Of a stretch of 64,000 nt of DNA, positions 11,179 through 22,682 are shown piece by piece. The stretch is from NCBI GenBank assembly GCA_026724425.1, contig JAIUCV010001263.1, forward strand, positions 62,001 through 126,000, read 5' to 3'. The notes beneath the pieces were generated by a model. The model was not told where the DNA came from. It did no database searches and worked only from the letters and a program-made list of their open reading frames with translations. The position numbers and the translations under genes are program-made. The stretch is from Erythrophleum ivorense (Eukaryota; Streptophyta; Magnoliopsida; Fabales; Fabaceae). Positions within the stretch are counted from its first letter, which is position 1, and each line of letters starts with the position of its first letter.

Positions 11179-12744
11179 TGTAACACCATAATGTATTAGC
11201 CTCAACTAGTCTCCACTTAGGCTTAATTCCATATGATTTCTAAAGAAAAGAGTAAACCGTGGCATTTTCCTGCTATGTATTGAGATTTAAACGCTCATAA
11301 TTTGCCCCATGGGTCCCGTGAACCCATCAATCACATACTTTACTCAAACTCCATTTATACAACTCATACATAGTATAAAATAGCTCATGAACCATGGATA
11401 TGAAGCCAAAAACCCTAAATGTAATTTCTCAAAACGGGTCCAAAAGTCAGATTTTTGGCTCTAACTTTGAAAAATTATAACTAATTTTAGAAAAATGATA
11501 ATCAAGCATACCATAGCTTTTTGGAAAGCTCTAAATGTTATGTTTACAGTAAAAATAATTCCAAATCACAATTTCAGCATTTGTACTATGTTTGACATCA
11601 AAAAAGAGATAGAGGTCTGACTATTCCTAGTACTAATGCAGCTTGCTATCATGAATTTCAAAAATTCATAACTAATTTCACAAAAATCCATTCTAGTAAA
11701 ACTATACTAATTTGGAAATTTATGAATGTTAACTAGAGGAAAAAAATAAGTCTAGATCATTTTAGTATCCTTTAGACCTCAAAATCTGATGGAACAATAA
11801 CGAAGGTTGGATGGGTTCCCTGATGCTGACATAAAACTTCAAAAAGTTATTTCTCTCTCTACAAACCTCTAATTGAGGTGCTTCCAATTGCTATAGGTCA
11901 CTGTGAATTTTTAGTTTATGATCATAAAATTTCATGACAATTGGACACTGTTTGGTCCATGAATGACACAGATTTAATTTCGAACCTATTAACTAGGAAC
12001 CAGCCAAAACCAAAAAATTCTCCAATTTCAACAATTTGCCAAATATTCCCTAGACCTCCAAATATTACCCACTTTAGCTTTCCAAGAAGCTCTCAACAAG
12101 CTCTAGATACATGCCAAATTTTATATCAAGAAGAGCTTTGATAGAGCTCATAAATTTAACAGTTTTGACACCATAAAATGGTTTAAAATAGGGGTAAATG
12201 GTCTCCTATATGCTCTAGCACCTCTTGGGCAAGTTTTAAAATATAAATATTGCATATATGAAATGCCTAAGTGATCCAAACCAACACACATCTTAAACTC
12301 ACCATACTACAGGAAAAAGTACACTACTATATACAAGCCACAAAAGGGCTAACTCCCATATTTTCATTACTTTGGTTCTATATGTGATTCATACATCATT
12401 TATACATATTTCTACACTTACTCAAAAATTTACATCTAAAAAAGAATAGATATACATAAGCACTTTATCTTTCTTATATATCAAACTATGTGTGAGTGTG
12501 CAAAGTGTCAAAACAAAGGCCTTCTATACCTCATGGCCTCCACTCTTAGGCTCTTGAGCTCCACCTGAATCATATGAGATGGGAGAGAGAAGGAGGTGAG
12601 ATTTATGAAATCTCAATAGCTCATACACTCATTCAAGAAAGCAATCAAGACATATAAATAAGTCAAAGCATGCAAGTAGGCATCTAACCATTCATAATCA
12701 TACAACACATGATTTACATGCTATGAATATCATATCAATGCCAA

Positions 12745-12920
12745 GAATAAGCTCTAGGGACTTTTGGTATATTTAGGACTTTTGGATTGGCCTCATCCTT
12801 AGTTTAGGAACTTTTGACTTAGCCTCACTTAGTTATGAGACTTTTGGCCTTATGTCATCCATTTCTAGGGACTTTTGGCTCCACCTCACCCATCTCAAAG
12901 AACTTTTGGCACTACCTCAT
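12745..12920 (-). repeat. Degenerate minisatellite in LTR copy A
   Basis: Four to six imperfect units of about 35-40 bp share agggacttttggcttcacctcac-like text (ctcaccca, cttttgg). The same array, reading gtgaggc..ccaaaagtccct on the other strand, occurs in every related LTR in the window (near 16310, 37030, 59750 and 62580). Confidence 0.7.
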
Positions 12921-13764
12921 CCGAGCAATTTTCACAACCCAAAAATAAGCATATTGGTACCAATGCATCAAGGCAATATCGAATGGCATGTCTCATAATA
13001 CAAGCATACACACAAGCATACAATGACTATTACACATCCAAGAATGCAACAAGAAAGAGTGGAAAGCTACCTTACAAGCCAACATAAGCCTTCCCTTTCA
13101 ATTTCTCTTCTCCATTCTTGGTTTCACAATCACAACTAGATGGAGCTACTTCCCTTAAGCCTAGACACAACAAATAGCATGCAATTACTCTCTCATAACT
13201 CAAATAAACACTCCTAAGGCTAGGGGGTTCTTCATCAAAGCAAACCCTACAAGGTATATAAGAACCCCTAGTTTTTTCTCTCTTAAATTTCACTAACTCT
13301 TCTTCTACTTCCTTTGCATTTCTCAACTTATCACACTTTAATTCAAGGATTCTTGCTTGCTCTAGGTCAGACTTTCTTCCTCTCTCAAGCTCTCAAGTTG
13401 GTAGAACCAACATACTCAAGGAAAGCAAATAAGAAGAAGTTTTAAGAGTGATTCTCTTTTGCCTTCACCTTCCTTTTTATTCTCCACTCCCTATTCTGAA
13501 CCAAGCTCAAATCAAAACTAATTCAACAACTAAAACCATAGAAAGAGAGGGCAAAGAGAGAAGTACAAAATTGTAAGAAGGAAAGCAATGAAAATCTCAA
13601 GTTTGCTCAACTTTTCTTTGTTCTTCCTTCCTTTTCTTAGTTTTTCTCTCTCTTTCTCAAGCCCTTTTCTCTATTTTAGAAGAAGCTTACGTCAGTTAGA
13701 AGAAAAGGAGAGGTTCTGGAGTTTTCAAGAAGCAAAATTCTTTTTTTTCACGCTTTTTTGGACT

Positions 13765-13985
13765 AACCCTCGCTATAGCGAAGAATAACCCTCGCTACGG
13801 CCAGCACATATCAGTCCCAGCCCCCTGTTTTTGCTACAGCATGCGCTATTGCGAGGAACCCCCTGATTTTTGTATGAGATGCCCAAACTCACTCTAGCTA
13901 GAAGCATTCTCGCTATAGCGAACAGGTACATTTGCTATAGCTAGGTCATTTCTCGCTATAGCGAACAAGTACATTCGCTATAGCC
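13765..13985. repeat. Cluster of TCGCTATAGCGA palindromes in LTR copy A
   Basis: Perfect 12-base palindromes TCGCTATAGCGA occur at 13770-13781, 13910-13921 and 13953-13964. Imperfect copies (gctatagc, tcgctacggc) lie between them. The cluster is mirrored in LTR copy B at 36070-36304. Confidence 0.85.
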
Positions 13986-14409
13986 AGCAGACTTAGAAAA
14001 ATTTTAGGATTTAAGAAATTTCAACAATTTTTGGTTGTTACATAACTTTCTATTTAAGTGTTGAAGTTCTTTCATTTAAAAGACTCATCTTTTAGATTAA
14101 ACATAACTCCAAAGTTTTAACAATAATTATAATAATTGGTGATAAAAGTTAAAAAAGAAAATTTAAGAACTACCCTGATCTAAGAACACTAGGGATAAGT
14201 AAATTGCCAACTACTACCATATTTCTTTATATTTGCATCTTTCATTCGAAATGTGGTCCCGTTACTTATTAGTACAAGTTCATGGACTCTATAACATGAT
14301 TTGACATACCTCATTGCAACAAGGATTTTTATAACACTAGAGTGCAAAACAGCTTGTGCCTTGTGAGATAGGAATATAAAAGTTAAGCATGGCATATTGA
14401 TCTAATTTT

Positions 14410-17400
14410 TTAACTAAGATAACAAAGTTAACTATCCGATTTTTCAAAAAACAACAAAAATGAGTCAGTTTCCAAAGGAAGTCTCCTGGATAGAGAAGTT
14501 TGATGCCAACTAAAATTAGGATCAAATTCTAAATAATAGAAAATGAGGATCTGAGGTTTAAGATGCTTGAAAACCAGAGCCAGAGAAACTCAAAAAATTT
14601 GCCAAAAAATGTAGGGGCATTTTTGTAATTTTTGAAAAATTTTAAAAACTCACAGGAGAGCTTTTTAAATGAAAAATTTAAGCTTTCTGGGATTCTCAGA
14701 GGCCCTAAAAACTATGGAAAGCCCTACAACTGTTGAAACCCCTCCAGTGAGCGAGTTTGGCAAAGGTTGACCAAAACTTTGACCGAACAGTTCAGAATGG
14801 TTTTAAATCCAATTTGAGTGGTTCCAAAAGCATTTTATAAGTTAGAAAGCTTAAATATTATGATGGAGAAGACGAATTTCGAAAAGGAGTTAAAATAGGC
14901 CTAAAATGAAAAAGCCAAGAATAGAGACTAAAATGCAAAAAGGAAAAGTTACTTTTTGCTCTCTTAAAACACGTTCTAGCCCTCCCCAAGCTACACCAAT
15001 GTTTTACCCATTTCTGAAACTGCTAAAAACTCCAGCCAAGGCATCATGTGGAAGGAGAAACAACGAAGGAGAAGAAGAAGCCTTGAATAGGTATAAAAGG
15101 GTGTGTTTTCTTCCTTTTGTCTTTACAATAAATATTCCCCTCCTTCTCCTCCATATTTCCATGGGTTCAAAATGTATTTTGATGCTATTTTGGTTGTGGT
15201 CTAGCAAGGAGAAGTTAGGATTGGAGGGAAGGCTTGGGTGCAAAAGGAGGCCACTTGGAAGAGTAAGAATTTAAGGTAGGTTCTCATTCCTTTCTATGGC
15301 TTTTCTTGCGCTTCTTGCTTGTTCTCCTCTATATGAATTTCATGCAACCTAGAGCCCATCCAAAGGGAGTTGAATTTTGACCATATCAAGGGAAGAACAA
15401 GTGATTTAGAGTGTGAGAATTTAGAATAGACAAGTGGAAACAAAAAGGGAGCCTTAAAATTTAAGTTGGCACAACTTGGGGTTTTGAAATAAGTGATGAA
15501 ATCTGATTTTTCCTAGAGGTATTCTAGCTTATGTAAGACATGATTTGAGTCCCTTAGACCCCTAGGAAGTTACATATGTGACATTCCTTCCAAGAAAACA
15601 AAGCAAAGTTCAAGGGCTCTTTTCATAATGTATATCTTAGCCATACAAGGTCTGGTCACCTAGGGAGTGTTTTAATTTGTTCTAAGCCTAGAATAGGACT
15701 TCTTATGATGGTAGAAGGTGGGAGGAACCCTTAGAAAAAATTTAGAAGCCATGGATTGGGAGATGAGGCAATGGCTTCCATAATGTGACCTTATGAAGCA
15801 AGTTGTGTTTAGGCTTTTGTAAATGAATATGTAATGGCTCCAAGGACCTTAAATGAGGTCAAGAGGCCTAGAAATGAGAAGAGAATGGATTCAAGAACTT
15901 GAATCATGATGGTTGCTTCAATAGGCCATTTATGGAGCCATTATGTGACTTATGGAACTAAGTGTGTTCTTAAGAGTAAATTGAATGCTTTAGCTTGTTT
16001 CAAGAATATAATTGAGTGTTATTCATGATGTTTAGGCCAAGGAAACCGACCCCACCTAAGTGTTCTTGTGGAACCAAAAAAGGGAAGGAGTAAGGCAAAG
16101 TAAAGCTTGCATAGATAACAAGGTAGCTCTTTTCTCCTTCTTTCATGCATGCTTGAGTGTTTTTCTTGTCTTGAATGTGTGTGTGTATGTTTAAAGTCAT
16201 GAAATATGTTTCTAGCAAGTATTCACATGCCATGGTGTCATGATGCTTTGCTTACGTATTGAAATGATGCTTGATGAATGCCTTTGGTTTGCTTGAACTT
16301 GGTGAAGCCAAAAGTCCCTTAGTTAGGGTGAGGATGAGCCAAGAGTCCCTAAGGTTAGGTGAGACAAAGTCAGAAGTCTCTAGCAAGAGTGAGGCTTAGT
16401 CAAAAGTTCCTTGAAAATGGGTGAGGCAAGTCCAAAAGTCCCAAAGAGAGTGGGTGAGGCTAAACCAATGCTTTGGTAAGCTTATGTATGTTATTTATGT
16501 CCTTATGAATGAAAAGAATGCTTTATGTATGATTGAGAATTTTATGTTGGCATACATGCATCTAGACTTGAAACTTGCATCAAGTATGTGTATTTGAAAG
16601 GGAGATAAGCTATTAAGATTCCTAGAATCTCACTCTTCCCCCGCCCCATTACTTAATATGCCTAGGTGGATTAAGAGAGCAAGGAAATGGGAGCCACCAC
16701 ACTTGGAAGCAAGAAGATTAGCGATGGAGTTGTAAAATATTTGTATTATAGTCATACGGTTGTCACATGATGTATCTCCATAATGTATATGATGTATAAG
16801 CTTATGAATATTTGTAAAAGTATGGGTATATTGTATATGTATGAGAACTAGACCCATGTGAATGTTATTTCATGAATTTGACTTAGATATGCCAAGTTAT
16901 ACAAGTATGGCTCTTGTGTATATCTTGGTGTGGATGAGTGAGATTATGGAATCTGGGTTATTATCCCTTTGATACATGTTTGATAGAGTGTTTTAATGCT
17001 TTCCCACGTGCTCATGTGGCCATAGAATGAGAAGAAGCACAAATGGACCCCTTGAGACCTCATATGAAGCTTAAAAAGGGCATTTTGCAACCCTATGTCA
17101 CAAATTGATCAAATGGACAAATTTTCTCATGAAATTTGGCATGCATGTAGAGCTCATCTATAGACTTTTGTGAAGTTAAAGTATAAAATTTTTGGAGGTC
17201 TAGGGAATATTTGATGAATTTTTGAAGTTAAAATTTTTTCTAATTTTGGTCAATATATTGTAGCTTTGGTCCGAAAATGCATGTGTCAAACATGGGGCAA
17301 ATGAGGTCCAATGGTCTTGAAATTTTACATGGAGAAAATAGACATGCACAGTGAGTATAAAAACTGGAAAGACCTCATTTAGAGGTCTAGAGAGAGAGAA

Positions 17401-17870
17401 ATGAATTTTTGAAGTTAGAACTCACTGTTAGTGATGCAGCAGGACCCTCAGCACTGTTCCATCAAGTTTCTCTAGTTTAATGTCATTTTCTGGGTGTAGA
17501 CTATTTTTTCCCTAATTTAGACATCTGTAGCTTTCTAGATTGATATATTTTACTTGATTTGGAGTTTTTTGGAATTAGTTATGAATTTTTAAAATCCATA
17601 TCAATAAGCTATAGCAGAACTCAAGGGCAGCCGGACCTTTCATAGTTTTCGGTTGTCAAACACAGTACAGCTGGGTGTTTCATACCTGTGATTATTTTTA
17701 CCTTATAGTAGACATACAGAGATTTCTGGAAAGCTATCATTTGTCTCATTTTTATTTTTTTAGAATTAATTATGATTTTCCAAATCTGCCCCAAAAAACT
17801 AAAAATTGGAACTCGTGGCAAAAATTCTGATATGTAGTCCAAACCTCCAAACCCGAGTTTCTTAACCTAA
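14410..17870 (+). mobile_element. LTR fragment related to families 1 and 2, copy C
   Basis: This region reads in the same orientation as the LTR at 60529-64000 and matches it in blocks (actcacaggagagctttttaaatg near 14655 against 60770). It also carries the LTR minisatellite at about 16310-16460 (ccaaaagtccctta) and the block aattttggaggtctagggaatatt near 17190. The ends are not clear, no target-site duplication was found, and no coding capacity is present. It lies 3' of the insertion site of copy A. Boundaries are accurate to perhaps 100 bp. Confidence 0.65.
16310..16465 (+). repeat. Degenerate minisatellite in LTR copy C
   Basis: About five units carry gtgaggatgagcc / ccaaaagtccct variants at roughly 30-40-bp spacing. 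It is the same motif as in the other LTR copies. Confidence 0.7.
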
Positions 17871-20800
17871 ATTGCTATGAATCTAATATGTTTTAATATG
17901 TTATGGTCTAAGAGGAGTTGAGGATCAATTCATGGGCTTTGGAAGTGATTTAATGCTGAGCTAGAGGTTCTTAGTAGTGTGCTTCCCATTGTTATATGTT
18001 GTATGTGCAAGTAAATTGTGTGAAAAGTTCAAGTAGTGCAAAATGGACCTCAAGAGTTTATGTAATGATATTCTTGCTTTGAATGAATGTTGTATAGATA
18101 TTATATGGACAAAATTGCTTAAACCAAAGTGGGATTGAACCGTGTGGGTTTGTTTATGTGATTTCGGTCCATATGCTACGCTTTGTGTGCAAGTCTAGTG
18201 TTCATTGCTTGAATGCTATGATATGAGTTTCTTGGGGTTAAGATATGACAGCAAGCACGACTTAGCTACTTTGTGCCATGCTTAATAGGGTACAGACCCC
18301 ATGTGAATTTTTTTCCCTTATTACAGTTTTGGGCTTGAAGGCAGTTTATCATGTTTAGATATAGTAAAGTGGAAGCAATAAGATAATTCTATAAAGTCCA
18401 TGTCTCTTATTTTTTAGAATGTTCTACCAAAATTTTTCGTGACATACCTATTATAAAGGAGAAAAGGAGAAAAAAACCTTCAATTACAAAGAACCCAAAA
18501 GAAAATAAGGGAGAGAGGAAATGAGTTTTCTTACTTTGGGTTATTTGAGGGTATTCTTTCATCTTTTTTATTTTTTAATTGTGTTATGGCTAATTTTTTA
18601 ATCTCTTTATTATAAATATTTTTTTTTCTTTTAATTGTTTTATTATAATTATTTTATTATACATTGTTTTATTAGATAATTGAAAATTGACAAGTCTTTT
18701 TACACATGCGTAAAAGCAGAGGTCACTATTAGATCTTTAATGAGAGATGGAAAGGAGGAGCTGCTTCTAAGTGCATTATAGTAAAGGGGTTTATTATTCA
18801 AATTTCAAAATACATGGTGACTAATTGTAGAAGAGTCAAAACATAAGAGTACATAAAATTGTCCCATTTATTATTGATATGAATTTTTTACCATAAAAAA
18901 AAAATTAGCAGCGATACTGGATAAAATATTTAAATAATGGAATATATATGTTAATATGGCTTTAGAATTTTTGGGTTTTCTTTTATAAATTTTATATTTG
19001 GTCTTAAATTAACTCAATAAATAGAATAATATTTTAAAAAACATAGGTATCAATTATTATACATAAGATAGAAGTTAAAATTATGAGGAAGAGTGAAGAA
19101 GTTCCCGTTATTTTTTTATGATTTTTAAAATATAAGAAAATATGATAATTTAAATTTATTAAAAATATTTAAAAATTAATTAAAAAAACTAACATACACT
19201 TCAGTAGCCATTAGTATCTCTTATTTGATTGATATAAACAACGGATAGTCTAGAATTTCATCATAGAATTACTATCTTCATCTCTATTTCACAAATTTAT
19301 GAAACTTATTAAATGTTTCATTACGTTATTTTTTTAATGACAACATTAATAAAAAATTATTAATTATACAAATGCGCTGCTCTTATCTCTCATAACAATC
19401 ACTAATTATAAAAAATATTATATTATTTAACAAAAATCCTATTATGATATCTTAAAGATAATACCATTCTCTATTTACTATAATTTTTTAAATCATCTTA
19501 GCACCTAAGAATGTGATTTTGATTCAAATCCCATTGATTTAATCACCATAAGTATCTAGTATTGTCAGTGCTTGTCTGGCATTGCTCTTTTCTCAAAATG
19601 AGCAGATTGTTATTTTTTCAAAAAGGTATTTATTACAAGTTTTGTAGTATTTAAGGACATTTCAAACATGCTTGTCGCAAAGGCAGTTTTTGTGTTATGA
19701 GAAAAAAGAAATAATTTATTAAATAGGCCAATCAACACTCAAGATGGGAGCAAATTAGGTGTTATGAAACTTTGGATATTTTCAAAAAAAATTTCAAAAT
19801 ACTGGCTGTTAAGTTTTTTTTTTTTGGAAGAGTGTAGAGCAAAACAATCATTATATCAATTCAAAAAAAATTATTTTAATACTTGGAGTATGAAGAGTAC
19901 AATTTTTATTTTTAAAAATAGAACATTTAATACTATATAATTAAACTTACAACAGAAGTTTGTTTTTAAGGAAAATAGAACAATCTTATAGTCTTTATGA
20001 CAATTGGTTTACTTAAAATATATGTAAGAGAATATGTCTACCAAGAGCTAATCAATACTTCAAACAAAAAATTAAAATAAAAGTAGAGCATCAATCAAGT
20101 AATTTAAAATGTAAAGAGTGTAAGGAAAGAGAAGACAAACTCTAATATTTATTCTGATTTAACTTTAATCCAAGCTTACATTCAGTCTCTACTTTCCTTT
20201 TGAGATTTCTTTGCTAAATCCATACATTAATAAGAGACACTTATGAGTCTTTATAATATAATAAATATTATTATATTAGTACAACGAAACAACTTTATAT
20301 ATATAAGTTCAACTAAATGTTCTACCAAATGTCTCTTATTTTCCTTATTTTTTCTAAAATTTATGACAAATTTATAATAAAAATATTTTTAGAAGATTCA
20401 GATTATATTCCTTTCTTCCCAATGATATGTTTGTCGGAGGAATAAGCGTGATGAGTATTCCCTCCATGGGCTTCACTATCATGCCTTGGAAAGAACCATA
20501 AAAAAATATGAAGATATTTGGGTGGAACAAAAATATCAAATGCACATCACTAGTAAGAAATTAATAATTTTTATGACATATGTTATAGGAAAAATTATAG
20601 GAACCAAAAGTTAAATTAATTATTTCAAAGAACCTTATATTTTTATTTTTTGTAAGTAATCAAAAGAAAAAAATATATCTTACGCCTATCAAAATATCCT
20701 TAGTGAAAAAACATGTTACTAATTAGTTATAAAAATTTTGACTTCATTGCAACAAACTAGTAATGTTTTCTTTTAATGACCTAGTGCTCTATGTCAAAGG

Positions 20801-21677
20801 CCTAGGCTTTTTCATCAATACCCTAATTCTTTTTTCCTCCATTTGATATATTGTAACAAATCTTTTTTTTCTCTTTTTTATCCAAAATAAATTTAGTAAA
20901 GTAGTCAATCATTAATAAAAGTATAAGAATGATTAGCTATGTTAATTGAAACCCACATATGACATATCGATATATTTATTTATCATTAATTCTATCTAGC
21001 TTTCACCACTATATGCTGAGTGTATTTAATGATTTGCATATGATACTTTTGTTGGCTTAATTGGAAACTTGGAAATAGACCAAGCGTAGCCAATTTCCAA
21101 ATGAGATTTGAAGTATGGATATTTAAATTAAATTATCCAATGTTAAATTATTAGAAAGTCCCTTTAGCACTAATCCCAGCTAATTCAAAAAAAATTGAAT
21201 AAGTGAGAAGATTTGTGTAGATTGAGACCAAGCTTCAAGCTTACTCAAAGGAGGCATCTAGGATATGAGGTAGTCTATAAAGCCAAAAGCCTTATGCATA
21301 TTTGTATTCAGCTATTGACTTGACATATATTATACAAACTTTTGGTTTCTTCTATCTTGTGATTTGGAAAAGTATTGTGTAAGAGGGGATTGATGAACTC
21401 CTTATTTTGTATGAAGATGATTATTTAAAAATATGAATGTGAGCAGTGTGTAACTTAATTTTTCTTCTCTTAATTCTCATAATTTCAAGGTGCTAAATTT
21501 TCTATTCAGCATGTCGATAGTCAAACACATATACCAGCCCATCTAATCCTATCTAACATCCCCCCCAACTCTTTCTCATTACTGTTTTTTTAGAAGCTTC
21601 ATTTAATTAAGCCTCTTCATATGTCTTATTTGCACAAAATATATATCTATTGATGCTTTCCAGTTTTCTACCATATA
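17871..21677. other. No gene seen; AT-rich intergenic DNA
   Basis: Both strands lack any long or recognisable coding region. The first 400 bases may still be LTR-derived. The rest is AT-rich with homopolymer runs. A short reading frame near 20420-20505 could not be matched to any family. Confidence 0.55.
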
Positions 21678-22677
21678 TGTAAAGTCCCACATCGGGTAGG
21701 AGGCCCTGGGGCTAAGGCCTTATAAGAGGGAGCGAAGCTCTCCCCACCAACGACGCGCTTTTGGGGTAAAACCCAAGAGACAAAACCCTACCCTTGCCGG
21801 TGAAATGAGAGTAACCGAAGGGGGCGAGATTGGGGACAATACTGTTGGAGGCTCTGTGAGGAATTGGTATCAGAGCTGGCCTAGCCGTATGTGCAACCCG
21901 AGAATGGGTTGGCCCTAAGGGGGGTGGAATGTAAAGTCTCACATCGGGTAGAAGACCCTGGGGCTAAGGCCTTATAAGAGGGAACGAAACTCTCCCCACC
22001 AATGGCGTGCTTTTGAGGTAAAATCCAAGAGACAAAACCCCACCCTTGCTAGTGAAATGAGAGTAACCGAAGGGGGCGAGATCGGAGACAATACTGTTAG
22101 AGGCTCTGTGGAGAATTGGTATCAGAGTCGGCCTAGTCGTATGTGCAACCTGAGGACGGGTTGGCCCCGAGGGGGGTGGAATGTAAAGTCCCACATCGGG
22201 TAGGGGTTGGCCCCAAGGGGGGTGGAGGCTCTGTGGGCAATTGGTATCAGAGCCTCCAACAGTATTGTCCCGATCTCGCCCCCTTTGGTTACTCTCATTT
22301 CACCGACAAGGGTAGGGTTTTATCTCTTGGGTTTTACCCCAAAAGCGCGCTGTTGGTGGGGAGAGCTTCGCTCCCTCTTATAAGACCTTAAGCCCAGGGT
22401 CTCTTACCCGATGTGGGATTTTATATTCCACCCCCCTTAGGGCCAACCCGTCTTTGGGTTGCACATACGGTTAGGCCGGCTCTGATACCAATTCCCCATA
22501 GAGCCTCCAACAGTACTGTCCCCGATCTCGCCCCCTTCAGTTACTCTCATTTCACCGGCAAGGGTGGGGTTTTGTCTCTTGGGTTTTACCCCAAAAGCGC
22601 GCCGTTGGTGGGGAGAACTTTGCTCCCTCTTATAAGGCCTTAGCCCCAGGATCTCCTACCCAATGTGGGACTTTACA
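21678..22677. mobile_element. Palindromic TRIM-like composite element, 1000 bp
   Basis: The unit starts TGTAAAGTCCCACATCGG and ends with the reverse complement of TGTAAAGTCCCACATTGGG. It is flanked by ATATA at 21673-21677 and 22678-22682. Inside are two 252-bp direct monomers (21678-21929, 21930-22181). Each looks like a roughly 185-bp LTR (TG start, TTATAAGAGG box) plus a 67-bp internal region with a tRNA-Met type primer site TGGTATCAGAGC (21865-21876 in the first) and a purine tract aaggggggtggaa. After a scrambled hinge (22182-22245), two further copies follow in inverted orientation (about 22246-22427 and 22428-22677). There is no coding capacity. Monomer features fit terminal-repeat retrotransposons in miniature; the palindromic arrangement is unusual. 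Confidence 0.82.
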
Positions 22678-22682
22678 ATATA

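Larger units (their letters stand above)
11179..14042 (-). mobile_element. Solo LTR (family 1, Ty3/gypsy type), copy A
   Basis: This 2864-bp unit starts TGTAACACC and ends TTGTTACA on the plus strand and is flanked by a perfect 5-bp target-site duplication TAACT (11174-11178 and 14043-14047). It is a reverse-complement relative of the solo LTR at 35997-38710, to which it aligns along its length. Orientation is set by the 53.8-kb element, whose LTR ends GGTGTTACA just before a primer-binding site. No internal gag-pol is present. It holds a degenerate minisatellite (12745-12920) and clusters of the palindrome TCGCTATAGCGA (13770-13985). Confidence 0.88.

Noticed and set aside
21712..22643. Several 76-82-residue reading frames of similar sequence (GLYIPPPLGPT-type)
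   Set aside because: They are readings of the repeated TRIM-like monomer in different copies and orientations, without any known domain.
21678..22677. Cassandra-type TRIM with a 5S rRNA promoter
   Set aside because: I could not find the 5S internal promoter boxes; only the general TRIM features (TG start, primer site, purine tract) are present.
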